From Phoronis australis (Eukaryota; Phoronida; Phoronidae), in assembly GCA_002633005.1 (NCBI GenBank), contig NMRA01000567.1, positions 6,954 to 70,953 on the forward strand: 64,000 nucleotides of DNA, written 5' to 3'. The notes under the pieces were generated by a model, which was given only the letters and a program-made list of their open reading frames with translations, searched no databases and was not told the origin of the DNA. Below, piece after piece: positions 1 to 11,067 of the stretch. The translations under genes and the position numbers were made by a program. Each line of letters starts with the position of its first letter. Within the stretch, counting starts at the first letter, position 1.

Positions 1-960
1 ATCTATTACGTCATAATAAATGACAAATATTCCCAATCCTCCTCTTGTTTTACTCTGCAACATAGCTCGTGGCGTACCCCGGGCAAAATAGATTACGATA
101 AAAGTTTGTAGATGAATACACGATTTTTTATTTACCCACATATTTATACCGCGTCCATCCGTTCCTCCGTCAGTCAGTCCGTCCGTCCGGCGCTCGCTCC
201 AAAACCCTTTGATTTATGTTCATAAAATTTTGAACATGTGTTCCTTTCATATGGGACGGTATGAGCCAACTTTCGCACGGATCCGACTACTGGGGTGCCC
301 CCTAGTGGCAACTTATTTTTTTACGTTTACCTCTGTATCTTCATAGGTCTTCAACGGATCTTTATAAAATTTGTCGCATAGGCATCTATTAGCGAGATGA
401 TTCTATTCTCTCGTTTCCGGACGGATTCGAGATATTTTGCGCCACCTAGTGGCCATTTTCACTGTTTTTGTGTCTGTCTTTGGCATCCGCCCCTTTATCA
501 ACCAAATCGCTCTAAAAATGATTGTGAAATTTGGCATCTGTGTTCTTGCCATGAAGAGGACGGATGACGATGATTTTCAGACGACTTTGAGTCCCATGGG
601 GCTTCCTAGTGGCAGTTTTTTGCACTCACAGCTGAATCTCCTAAACCTACGGCATGATCTTTATTAAACTTAGCAAGTGTTGTTATATAAATTTGACAAC
701 AGGCGACGACGACCTTAAGACGAATCTGGCAAACGCTGTGGTCCTTAGTGGCAACTTCATTTTTTTCTTTCGTTTTCCTATGTTTCTCTGAAGTTCCTTG
801 AGAGGATTTTATGAAATTTGGTAAATAGCTTTCTATTAAAAAACGTTACCACTTTCCCGTTTTCGAATGGATACGACGTATTTTGTATCTTCTAGTGGCC
901 ATTTTTATGATATGAATAAACACCCCTAAAAGCACACCGTTTGTAATGCATTTGTGGACG
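1..960. repeat. Degenerate tandem array, ~147 bp unit ending in CTAGTGGC
   Basis: CTAGTGGC or a one-base variant recurs at about 302, 446, 606, 744 and 891, with spacings of 138-160. Each unit also carries a version of 'atctttataaaatttg' after the previous box and a polyT run after the box. The first unit is preceded by a CCGTCCGTCCGG-type stretch at about 170-195. Part of this sequence (about 127-330) recurs at 2445-2665. No coding capacity is apparent. Confidence 0.7.
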
Positions 961-988
961 CATTTCAACGCTCCGCGTTACTCTGGTT

Positions 989-1110
989 AAAAAGGGGGAG
1001 ATGTTAGGTTTTCCCGCTGGGGGTCACGTCGGGTTATACCCAGAGTGCAAGTTAGTCCGTGACGACGTACGGACGTAATAAATTGTTGGCAAGACACTGG
1101 TGCTGGACAT
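989..1110 (+). mobile_element. Putative LTR-retrotransposon 3' end (polypurine tract plus short LTR)
   Basis: AAAAAGGGGGAGA at 989-1001 looks like a polypurine tract. It is followed directly by TGTTAGG, the usual TG start of an LTR. An AATAAA is present near 1077, and GACACTGGTGCTGGACA follows at about 1095-1110. This organisation resembles Ty3/gypsy elements of invertebrates. No second LTR and no gag or pol ORF is seen, so it would be a truncated remnant. Confidence 0.35.
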
Positions 1111-1408
1111 TTTAATGTTTTGTTTATATGCCGTCAAACTGCTGAGCAAGTGTTATGTTGATGCGGTGAGTGTTTTCAACTGTAGACAGTTACGTTTGCG
1201 TGGAAAATCGTCTGTAACATTTATTGGAAGCTGTGGGCCACTAGGTGATGATCACTCGAGATACCGCCTTCAAGTGTTGATGTTGGCGTTCGTCCCTGTC
1301 ATCGTCTCTTCATTATGTTTTGCATAACTAGTCAAATGTTTGTGAATATGTTCATAAATGTAAACATTGCACAAAATAACTAGAGAAGTTAATATATTCG
1401 GTTACGTT
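1111..1408. other. Unassigned sequence between repeats
   Basis: Only short chance-length ORFs are present. I see no motif, repeat match or RNA gene. Confidence 0.4.
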
Positions 1409-2369
1409 CATAGGCGGATTTAGCCCNCCCCCCCCCCCCCCTTGGCTGCCGCAAAAAATATAACAGCAAGAGCCCAGGGATATGTTGAGTTTATTAATTA
1501 ACCGCGGTAACCAAAATTATACGGCTGGAACAAGATTTAAATGTGTTCAGTTTTAGTGTTGGGGGAGGGGGGCTCAGATCCAATTTCAAGTGTCAAATTC
1601 AGAACACGGCGCAATCGTAACGGAACTATGGCTAAGTATAGGCTCTCCCGCGATACCTCAGGCGACAAGCAGTGGGGCTGGGCACTACGACTCCGTTTCC
1701 GTTGTCTGCTCCACTGTGCAATGAAGAAAATTACTTCATTTTTTAAAGAAAATGGAATCTGAGTGATGATGAAAAAACAGAAGCTGCTGGTAAGATGTCA
1801 ATTTTAATCAAAGCCTTAGTGAATCACTCAGAAACTCATAATCCTCTTTTTGTCAAACCTTAACTTAAGACGATTTCCAAACCAATCGCGTCATTATTGC
1901 CAACACAAAAATGTATTTGGTCTTTTGGGTAATTGAAGACTATTTTAAATACAACAAATTTGTTACGAACTGATTGCACAAAATATAAAACATGTGATAA
2001 GCATTAGAAAAAGAAGGTTTCGCGCGCAAACGCTTTGGACCTTAACCAAGTAGGTCACTTAGTATCAAATTAGGAGTTAAATCGTGGTGGTGCAGAAGTA
2101 AAGCACGCGCGCTCTATCCGCCAGGTCGTGAGTTCGAGTCTGTGGCGCTTGCAGTTTTTCCTGTTTGACACTGTCTCCTTTTTTTCTTGGATAATACTTC
2201 AGGAATTAAGGAAAATGCTTAATTTTAGAGGAAAAACAATAATTTCCTGGGCACCCCCCTCTCGACCTCCCCACATTCGGTGCTATGCGCATCTACAATC
2301 GTGCTTTGAGCAAATGTTTACAAACAAAATGTTGCCCCCCCCCTTTGTGATATCCTAAATCCGCCAGTG
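1409..2369. mobile_element. Non-autonomous TIR element with hAT-like ends (CAYWGGCGGATTTAG)
   Basis: The left end CATAGGCGGATTTAG (1409-1423) is inverted-repeated by CTAAATCCGCCAGTG (2355-2369). Just inside each end is a C-run (about 1424-1440, with an N at 1427, and 2334-2343). CA...TG termini and the GGCGG core resemble hAT-type ends. I found no clear 8 bp target duplication. The interior has no transposase ORF but contains a tRNA-like segment. A C-run followed by TTGGC-type sequence also appears near 31216, suggesting a family relation with the sequence inside the 30-31 kb nest. Confidence 0.5.
2081..2155 (+). repeat. tRNA-derived SINE head (decayed)
   Basis: TGGTGCAGAAGT (A-box-like) is followed after about 40 bases by GAGTTCGAGTC (B-box-like). 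No cloverleaf with paired acceptor can be drawn, so this is more likely the promoter head of a SINE than a tRNA gene. A weaker relative of the head (GTCGTGGTGGTCGCATTTGAG) lies near 5194. Confidence 0.4.
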
Positions 2370-2444
2370 ACGTTAGCGTAACTTCATAAAAACGTTTTAC
2401 TTAAACTTCGTAAAAATGAAAGATGCAACACCACACAATCAAAA

Positions 2445-2665
2445 ACACGCCCAATTTTTATGCCCCCACATATTTATATGAAGAGGCATTATGTCGTCAT
2501 CCCCTTCCGTCCGGCGTCCGTCTGGCGTCCCGTGTCCGCTGCGATACATGTATCTCCAACCCTTTGATGTATGTTCATGAAATTTTGAACATGTGTTCCT
2601 TTTATGAATGGTACGGCAAACTTTCGTACGGATCCGAATTCCTGTGTGCCCTCTTGTGAGAATTT
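2445..2665 (+). repeat. Second copy of the dispersed repeat found at 127-330
   Basis: It shares, in the same orientation and order, CCCACATATTTATA, a CCGTCCGGCGTCCG-like tract, CCCTTTGATNTATGTTCAT, AATTTTGAACATGTGTTCCTTT and a CGNACGGATCCGA block with the first copy. Here only a single unit is present rather than a tandem array. The box corresponding to CTAGTGGC is degraded (CTCTTGTGAG). Confidence 0.7.
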
Positions 2666-3802
2666 TATTTTTACGATCGCTAATTGTCCACGTTCATCTG
2701 TGTTTGTACTTTTGGGAAGTTGAAATGTTTCCTGTTTTAAAACTGTAATTCATACATTCCAAAAGTTCCTGTTTAATAGTATCCCATAATAAAATATTCA
2801 AAATCGTCCGATAGATCGTTTAAACACCTTTGATTATATGCGGTTATTGTCTCCGTTTGGGTAAGGCTGCGTCACGTGATCGAGTACTCGGAGCAACACC
2901 GTACTGGTCAACTCTATGACCTACGTCCACAGTTACTGTAGTTCGATTTAACGTTATGTAGGACCCTAGAAAAATTCCCAAATCAAATCTTTCATTGGGT
3001 TTGTGTGAAACTTTCAGGTACAGTGCCTTATTCACTGTTCTCAAAAACTCTGTTAGGATTTTGAATGCTCCATTTCTTCAGGACTGGTATCAAAAATAGC
3101 ACTTTTGTAAGTTTCTTAAAAATTTTGAAGATGCAAAGAAAATGATTTACAAAATTAAAACAGTCATTTTGGGATTCCATTTTGAACATTTATACCGTTG
3201 TTTTGCTATCAACGTACTTGAATTTTTTTGCTAAGTTTTACTAAAATTACATCTCCACACTGCATGACCCAACATATGACATATTTTGTAAAAAGTATAA
3301 ACTAAATTCCACTAGCGCGCTGACTTTCAGATTACTTGATTTACTAAGTTAAAATATTCAGTTCTGTAGTTTGCTAAATATGCAGACCTTTAAGTGTGTT
3401 TTTTGTGGAAAACAGTAAACGATATTAAATGTGGATTCTTCAGCCATACGGGGTGGTTTGGAAAGGGATTATACTTGTAGCACCTCATTTTGTTTTAAAA
3501 TTCACAAAAACTATAATATTGTTCAAAATTGTTAATGCAATTGCAAATTAGTCTATTTCTAGAATGTACATCTAGGGCATACACTTCAAAAGCTGGTTCC
3601 ATTATTTCAAGTAACTGGTACAAAATCCAAGTTACTGGTGTGCTAAGGTTTTAAGCAGTCAATAAGACAATGCCGCCTATAGGTGGCACTTCACGTTTGC
3701 TAGTGTTTCAACTCGACTTGCTTCAGTTTGTAGAAGGAATGAATCAAGGACTTTGTTGTTATGACGAACGTGGTCCGTACATGGGTGTTTGATGGTGACA
3801 AA
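2666..3802. other. Unassigned upstream sequence
   Basis: AT-rich non-coding sequence with no gene, RNA gene or repeat that I can recognise. Confidence 0.4.
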
Positions 3803-4040
3803 CATGCTCGCACCCAGCCTAAAATATAGGGGGTGGTTCGAATTTTCGATATGCTCACCCTTTACTGAATAAAATCAACGAGGACTAAAAAAACGGGGCC
3901 ACTAGCTTCAGGCCTGCCAATCGTGCATCCGCGCCGAATTCCTGCGGACACTGTGGGCTTTTGTCTTGTGTTTACTCGGACTTTTTGTTTCACTGAGGCG
4001 GACCTTTTTGCCCAAATCGCCAAATTGGGGTGCGCCCATG
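3803..4040. mobile_element. 238 bp MITE, copy 1 of the CATGCKCGCACCC family
   Basis: The left end CATGCTCGCACCC (3803-3815) is inverted-repeated by GGGGTGCGCCCATG (4027-4040). The interior contains GGACTAAAAAAACGGGG, GCGGAC...TTTTGTCTTG and CTGAGGCGGACCTTTTTG. The same order occurs in a second copy at 51907-52118. There is no coding capacity, so mobility would depend on an enzyme supplied elsewhere. Confidence 0.6.
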
Positions 4041-5737
4041 ACAAATTAGTAGTCAAAATCTGGCATTTTATGACGTAATTCGGTGATCCAAGACAGTCCA
4101 ATGCGCATGATCTCTCACTCTGAACGGTGATCTATGGGCAGCGGAAGTGCAACATTATGTAAAAACAAAAAATACTATTTTAAAATTCCAGACCGTTTAA
4201 CAAACTCAGTCTATTTAAAGTGCAAATCAAAACTCAACCCAATTCCATCAATCCAATTCTGTTTTACAAATATAATCCTCTTTTAGAAATTCAATTCTAT
4301 TACACTTCATCTATTCTGCCATCATTGGTATCGGTCTTGCTTATCCAGCGAAGGTTTTCCTGGCGTGGGGTACCGCGAAGCTGGCCATACTAAGCAAAAA
4401 TATGACGTAGACTCAGATCGGAGTGGGCCAATCTTTTGGGTCACAATTCGAACATGCTTTTAGACTGATGCAAATGACTCTGAGAAGGTCCTATTGATGA
4501 ACTGTTGTGAATAGCAAGCCTAGTCACCACGACGTGGATGATTAGCGCTGTTGTTTCTCCACATAGTGATGTCGTAATATTTCCTGGCGTGTTTTGAGTG
4601 CATGGTGCTCTTGAGTTGCGATTTCTACTTCTCAGCCAGTAAATTACATGTAAGCGCAAGTTACCGGATTTCAAAGAAAATTAAGCGTCTAATTTGCTAC
4701 TTACATGTACCAGCAGAACGACATCTTGATTTACAAAATTTCTGATAATATCCTAGTCACTGACATAGCTGGTACACTTCTAGGCTTCGCTGTGCTAATA
4801 AGCACATGACTAAATCTTTACTCAGTAATTGGGAAGACTTAATATCTGGCTAAATGTTAAGTCCTTTTTCATGAATCCGACCCCTGAAATCACTTCTAAT
4901 GTGACAAAGGACCTATTGCAGACCAACTTCCCAACGGTAAGTTGTCCAAATCAAGGTTGTTTTTATGATAGGATGTAGTGGGTTTATAGTCGCTTTAAAT
5001 GAGAACACTGACACAAGTTATTTTTATTGTACCAATGATTTTCATTTGGGTAGATGATTGTACATGATAGAAGTTCAAATTGTTCAAAACGATTACTAAA
5101 TGATGTCATTGTGAGTTGCTAAGTAGTATTTTATCAGGTCATCTGCGAAATTCATAGAGTACTCGAGCACAAGATCAAAAATCACAAAATTTAGTCGTGG
5201 TGGTCGCATTTGAGCGTGTGGGCTCAAAACTTGAGAGAGACCGGATAAGCCACTTAGTAAAAAGTATTGTATATTGTTGTTTTAATTAAAATCACGATCT
5301 TTTGAGCACCTCGTGCCTACTCGCGCTTATTTCCATGCTTCCTTGTTCTGGTTAACTTGAATGTGTGCTTTGTTTGTGGTTCCATTTGTTGGTAGATCCT
5401 TAATATTGGGGGATTTTCGGCATTTCTTCAACAGTGCAGATTTCCGTTGAACGACTTTCCTTGATTGACGTTTATTGACCGTGTAATCTCTCAGCTCACC
5501 TGTGTTGAATGGCATCAACCAGTATGAAACAAGTGCCGGATCTGACAGCATATGACAACTGGTTTGTTCGCCAATGACTGCGGATTCGTTAATTGTGGAT
5601 CAGTAACTCGCTTAAAACCACTTGATGTAAGCTCAAATGACCTCAGTGGTATTGCAAATTGAATTAACGAAGATAATAGCTCTCGAAAGTAACAAGGTGA
5701 TATGTATCTACAAAGCTACTTTCAGATCTTACCTACA
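4041..5737. other. Unassigned sequence upstream of the K2P promoter region
   Basis: There are no convincing exons. A decayed SINE-head-like stretch lies near 5194-5250 (GTGGTGGTCGCATTTGAG, and GCCACTTAG also seen near 2056 as GTCACTTAG). Otherwise I see nothing. Confidence 0.35.
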
Positions 5738-5747
5738 TATATATAAG
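5738..5747 (+). promoter_or_regulatory. Candidate TATA element upstream of the K2P gene
   Basis: TATATATAAG lies about 300 bp before the start codon, with a pyrimidine-rich TCGCTTCTTAC about 25-30 bp downstream that could serve as an initiation region. This is inference from spacing and composition only. AT-rich sequence produces such motifs by chance. Confidence 0.25.
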
Positions 5748-5769
5748 CGTTCATCGTTATCGATCGCTT

Positions 5770-6044
5770 CTTACAACCGACTAATGGTCGGTATTCATTC
5801 GCTGTAATTGGTCACGGAAATTTAGTGATTTTAACTCTTGCAACTCTAACCTGAGATAGTAATCTTAGCAATGAAAACGCAAGAGTACGGATAACGGGAG
5901 CGAAATGCGGGCGTTCGCCGCTGGATTTCGACATGCGTCTCTCCAGCGGGAAGATTGGTGATTGGGTTCTGTCGGCAGCGACCGTGAAAGAGGTTCTGCA
6001 AACGGTCATGGGTACTGCTCTTTAAAGGACAGGTAGTTGCTGGC
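5770..6044 (+). promoter_or_regulatory. Putative 5' leader of the K2P gene with upstream ATGs
   Basis: If transcription starts near 5770, the leader contains upstream ATGs at 5870, 5905, 5933 and 6008. The 5933 and 6008 frames share a stop ending at 6025, 19 bases before the main ATG; the other two close earlier (5893 and 5961). None is in frame with the channel. Such uORFs could lower translation, but the real start of transcription is unknown. Confidence 0.3.
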
Positions 6045-6378
6045 ATGGGGTACCACAACACTCGCGCGGGGTGCTGGCTTATAGTGCACCTCCGCGAGGA
6101 TAATATCAGGTTTCTACTCCTGGCAATCGTGATGATAATATACATGCTTGTGGGTGCCGCCGTGTTCATGGGCCTCGAACGGAAAAACGAACTACAGGAG
6201 AAAAGAGAGTTCAAGGAATTGCTGGAAAACTTCACATCGGATAATCCGGGCATGAACAAAACACAACTGATGCAAATTTTAAAACTCTATGCGGATATCG
6301 GGCACACGATGGGTAAAAGGCCGCGCTGGGATTACGCTGGATCTTTTTACTTCGTTGGCACGGTTGTTTCCACAATAG
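6045..6378 (+). CDS. KCNK13: THIK-type two-pore-domain K+ channel, exon 1 (N-terminus, TM1, cap, pore helix 1)
   Basis: First coding exon (codons 1-111 plus one base) of a K2P potassium channel that would act in the plasma membrane as a dimer giving background K+ conductance. The short N-terminus is followed by TM1 at about residues 22-43. An extracellular cap helix region (about 45-90) carries two N-glycosylation sequons, N62-F-T and N71-K-T. Next come RPRWD (92-96) and pore helix FYFVGTVVSTIG (101-112). The cap has no cysteine, as I recall for vertebrate THIK channels, so no inter-subunit cap disulfide is expected. The ATG at 6045 has a purine at -3 and G at +4 and is the first in-frame ATG after an upstream stop (TGA 5985-5987). 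The exon ends at G6378 before the consensus donor GTAAGT. Open reading continues into the intron (KFILIII...), which is not part of the protein. KCNK12 and KCNK13 are equally likely orthologues; the gene may predate their split. Confidence 0.93.
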
Positions 6379-6425
6379 GTAAGTTTATTCTGATTATAAT
6401 TCGTCATTCGTCAGCTTCGGAGTAA

Positions 6426-9400
6426 CGTAGATCATTGCTGATCTGACATTACGCTTGATCCACTGCTTTTGATGCATTCGTGCTTTATATTAGTTTTTGT
6501 GCGAAAAGATGATTGCATCGTAGCTCTGATAATCATTACACTGAGACCTACTTGTAGTCTACGCACGCGTGCCCTAGATTAATGTACAAACACTGTTCAT
6601 GCATTCAATTTACAGAACCGGGTTTTATTGTCACCTGGCTCATCATTCATCCGCGTTGCCTAGTTAACTAAGCAGGCTGCCCGATGTTTCGGTGCATGTG
6701 ATTTCGCCCTTGGTGTGCGACTCCGTTGGCGGCTATTGGACCACTGCACGCGCACCGATTGTTGTACACGACAATTTACGACTTTTGAGCGCTAAATGCC
6801 TATTGTATTCTAAGTAGCATACGAAACACCGTAGTCACAGTCGCTTCAGATAGGTCTCAGTCCTGCGTGAGACATCTGTCGCGTCAATAGCTCTCGATCG
6901 GCAGACATAAAAGGCTTTTTTAGAAGATTCATTATTAGGTGGAACGAGTCATGAGGACAAATTTAAAAGCCTGTTTCATTAAGTCAAACACTGCTATGAT
7001 ATGAATAATGTCCAATGTAAGTTATAACTTGAACCCACGGGCACTTTCCCAAATCTGTCGTGAACTCAACAGTGTTATTTCAACATTTGTGTGATAATAA
7101 GCCATATCGACTCGAGACCATTCGCTACAGAGAGAGAATACTGTCATTAATCAGTAATGAAGAGGTGCTCCTTCGTCGGTTTTCACGCATAAGTAAACTT
7201 TCTGAGGGGAAACAGAGATCTATTGTTCAAGATTCTTTGAAAACAAATATTATTACAACAAAGAACCAGTAGGTGGATTCGCAGTGCATATGCTCTTAAT
7301 TGTCTGGTAATGTTAGCCGCATTGGTGACGGTGATTGCTGAAACTGAAATATGTGACAATGACGACAGGACACGGGTTCAAAGCTTCAAAGGCAGACCGA
7401 AGAAAATTAGAAATGCAAAAAGATGCAAAAATCTATGTCAAATAAGAGTGTACTGCTCAGTCGGACAAGGACAGTGTGCTATCAATGGTTCAACGCCAAC
7501 ACATTTTTGTGGGAGACCTAAAACGAGACGCATCATTTACTTTCATTTGCTCAATTCGAATAATCTTGTTCATAAGGAATGTGTCCCCTTCACTTAGGTA
7601 TCGGATACCTGAAACTTGTTTTTTCATTTCGTATCTGTGAAATAAACATGGTAGTCAGACCTTTCACGTATTACAGGTGTGTAAACAGAAAATATCCTCT
7701 GTTTTATATTTGTAACCCACGTATACGTCTTCTTTGTTGATACACTGTAAACAGTCATACCAAAGAATCAATGTATGTCAAATGCCCTCCAGTCAATATC
7801 ACACATGCACTTGTGACATTTTAAAAAAATCACCATGGAAACTTAGCTACAGAACAATTGTTTACCAACTCGACCTACGCGTTTGATCGGAATCAAACGC
7901 AAACACGATGTAGCAAGGTTGAATAAAGTGCGTAGACTTGACAACAGTGAACTCAAATATGACGCCAGGGTAACGGGTAATTGCCAATAAACATGATCGC
8001 AAGTGAATTGATTGAAAGCGGAACTTGTGCGTTATACCATAATGAATTGTGTTGGTTCTGTTTGAAGCCTGGAAACGAGAGATTACTAAATATTAGCGTT
8101 TGTTACCTGGCAATTAAGAGATTTCATTTGTTTTACTCATTTCTGGACCCTATGCGACGGCGATAAGTCTTCCACTTGACATCTGGCTGGTAGGCCGAAA
8201 ACTTTTAAGCTGCATACGCTGTGATTGACACTTTGTGTTCGAACTATCAAGCGGGCTATTATTTCGAGAGAGTAAATCACCTATGTAGATTGCTGCTTAC
8301 TACCAAGCAAAAGATCGCCCAACACTAAGGCGGAAAAGCGCGAAAATGAGCGTTCACTAAAATAAAATGTTCAACATTCAGAATCTTTAGCGGTTATTCG
8401 CGTATCAAATAAACCTTTCGTTCGGCCCTTCGCCTTGGCTTTTATCTCGGTCATGTTCCACGTCATGATGCCAGCAGTTTCTATACGCCAAGTGACTGTT
8501 GGTGAATGTAGCTTAAATTATCGTTGGCGCAGTAAATACATAAGTATTATCTTGGAAGTGGAAGGACGTCAATCTTTCATCACGTCCTCAAGGCTTCTTA
8601 TTTTGACAAAATTTTGTTGGTCTAGAATTTCTTGGAATTGAAACAGACAAGAGTGAAGAGTGTACGAGTTTTCACTAAATTTGTATTTTTCTAGAATCCC
8701 ATGGAGGTCATTGGCATTTGATTGACTTTTTGTATACTGTGATGCCAAAAATGCCCGACGATTATTGTTAAATAATGCAATGCCCCAAAGCTGTGGGTAT
8801 CTTTTATTCTGACCAACGCCATTACATTGTTATTCGTACGACTATGTTTGGGTAGAGCTCTTCCGGTTCGACCTCGTTGTGTTGTCGGCTGCGAATTAAA
8901 CTCATTAAACTTACAACTCTTTGTCTAGTTCATCTGGCGCAAGGATCATAATTCGCTTCGGTATATAACACTAAAAATCCGCTTCGTTGGAATTTTAACC
9001 GTCTCATTCTCTAATCGCTAGTTCAAAGACTTTAAATGAGCTGAATGTCTGCGTTAAAACGATACTGCTCGTGAACATTCGAACCACTTCTTCAACATCC
9101 CTGTAGCAAAACCGTGTTGCAGGAATATTGCCCGGTGTACATAGAGGCATGCTTTAAAGAGGCATGGAACCTCGAAAAGTACCTTTTCAACAGATGGTAT
9201 CGAATCTACTTCTTGGTGATGCTAACGTGAAAGTTATTTTACTTTGAATATTATCAAGCATTTCTAGAAAATAGTCGCCAGTTTCTCTATTTTTGAAACA
9301 CCGAAGAAATAAAAAATCTTTCAGCCGAATACAGTTTTCAAACTCTTCTTCCTAATAATATATATGCGCCCATGAGCCCAAAGAAGTTGGACTTGCTGCA

Positions 9401-9907
9401 GCTTGAAATCGCAATTGTTTTGTTTACACATCAAAGGACAAAGGTCAACATTTCCATATAAGGGAAAATGCCACGTCTATGTCTTGCGGTACCAAATAAG
9501 GAGACGTGCTTTGCCGTGTAGGAGAACAAATGACGAGCAGAAGTTGTTTTGAAATTTGAAACAAAAGGAAAAATGTTTTGACATCAACAGAAATTCAAAA
9601 ACTTTACGAACAATCCGTACAATTAACTGGTGAACAACTTGACTTTTGTTTCAGTGACAGAGATTCACTCTGAATAAGGCAACAAATTTTTTTTCATTTT
9701 TTTATGTCACTGTAAAGTATTGGGGAAAGAATGATCAGGTAAATTGTTATTGAAAGTTATAAAGTTGAAACACCAAGCTGAGAAAAAACGTTATTGAGTA
9801 TCTACAGAGGAAAACTAGTCATGCAACATTATGTTGACATCAGACTGATCACGTGGCTGACCGGAATTCATGTGATACAGGCTTAAAGAAATGGCAGAAT
9901 AGGCCTT
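6426..9907. other. Intron 1, proximal part: nothing recognisable
   Basis: Short ORFs at 7060-7272, 7310-7597 and 7981-8166 lack recognisable motifs and look like chance openings. A small hairpin GCGTTTGAT/ATCAAACGC lies near 7879-7900. No repeat family was recognised. Confidence 0.4.
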
Positions 9908-11067
9908 TTGCGAGTTTATAACAATAACGCGAGAATATGTGAGACTTAACTGTGACGTCACGGGAAGTGGGGCAAAAGCTTGTCGTTTGGTCATTTGCCC
10001 AATACGGTAGCAGAGTGTATTCTGTTATTGTCTTCGAGTTTTTAGCCGTTTAGTTCGAAAAATGTCCAAAAAGCATTGCTGTTATGGCAAATGAACTTCA
10101 GATTCGCACTACAATACGTTCTATCGCGTTCTGTACTAATTTCGTCCCGTGTATTTTAAACGGGCGGTAGGCGAAATCCGCTCACTGGTAAAGTTTTCAC
10201 CTCGTCAAAAATACATTCTACACCTAAAATTAGCACCTAAAAGGCTCTTACTTTCTTCAGTGACTCTTTCTGCTTCTAAACATATCTTCGATGAAGCATA
10301 TATACGGGAATTCAGGTGACTTAGGCGAAGAATTCCAACTCCACTTTGTGGTTACTGTTAACTTTGTCCGCGCGCGCGATTACCACAATCAAGTATTTCA
10401 ACTGAGTCAGGTGAGTATGAGGCAAAGGCTAGCGCGAGACTGAGCGAAGCGCGAGATCTGGCGCGTGACCTGGCGCGTGACACTTGCAAAATAGCATGAG
10501 AAAATATCAAGTGAAATTTGTAAGATTTGTGTCCCTTGGACTTTTTGTTCGTCAACAGGCGTGATTTCACGTAACTTCCTCAAAATGGCGGCTCTTTAGT
10601 GAGAGAAACTCGAGAGAACCGCGAGGTTTTCATGAATATGCTCAAGTTATTTGTAGACTAAATTGTGTCCAGAGTCAGGGTATGTGTTAATTATAACTTC
10701 ATGTGCACATATGCATGTTTCATTTGATTTTATTTGCTGTATTTTGAAGTGAATATCTTTTTATGGGGATACACTATCGCCCCTGTATGCCTGCGCCATT
10801 CAGGCCTAGAGCGGGTTAAGTTCCAATTTCAGTCCGTTCACAGCTTCGCACAACATAACAAGGTCACATTTTCTTCGTCTAATCACAGTTATTCCACGAC
10901 CCATCTACCATATCTTAAGTTGTTTTAACGTTTTAAGCGTAAAATTCACCATAAGAACTCCAGTAAGTTTTAGCGTGTGTAGCAAAGACTCGGGGCAAAA
11001 CAAGAGCAATATGGCGGGTTTTGCCCCCTTTCCGGTGACGTCACAGTGACTAACGAGAAACTCGCAA
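9908..11067 (+). mobile_element. 1.16 kb TIR element with CRE-like TIRs and a decayed THAP-like ORF start
   Basis: The outer inverted ends are TTGCGAGTTT (9908-9917) and AAACTCGCAA (11058-11067). An inner inverted block is CTGTGACGTCACGGGAA..GGGGCAAAA (9950-9975), against TTTTGCCCC..TTCCGGTGACGTCACAG (11019-11046). The palindrome TGACGTCA, a CRE/CREB site, is therefore in both ends. The interior begins an ORF at 10062 with a THAP-like Cys start (separate entry) and includes GCGCGAGAC/GGCGCGTGAC low-complexity sequence at 10430-10482. No intact transposase is present. Confidence 0.6.
10062..10200 (+). pseudogene. Broken THAP-like zinc-finger start inside a TIR element
   Basis: From ATG 10062 the reading is MSKKHCCYGK, then a TGA stop at 10092-10094, then TSDSHYNTFYRVLY and a second stop. 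The pattern M-x-K-x-H-C-C-x-x-G-[C]-x-S-D is the beginning of a THAP-like DNA-binding domain seen in invertebrate transposon proteins, where the first zinc ligands are C-x4-C. Here the second ligand position coincides with the TGA, consistent with one substitution from a Cys codon. A second, better-preserved copy of the same start lies at 22861. THAP domains bind transposon ends or promoters. This copy cannot make the full domain. Confidence 0.4.

Noticed and set aside
1427-1440. C-run with an ambiguous base as a biological feature
   Set aside because: A homopolymer with N suggests a sequencing limit, although it lies in a real element end. The N at 34682 is likewise a base-call gap.
5846-6259. 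137-codon opening on the minus strand
   Set aside because: It lies opposite the channel's first exon and leader, and has no recognisable motif. The + strand reading explains the region.
10358-10570. Arg/Ser-repeat peptide on the minus strand
   Set aside because: Comes from a GCGCGAG low-complexity tract inside a TIR element.
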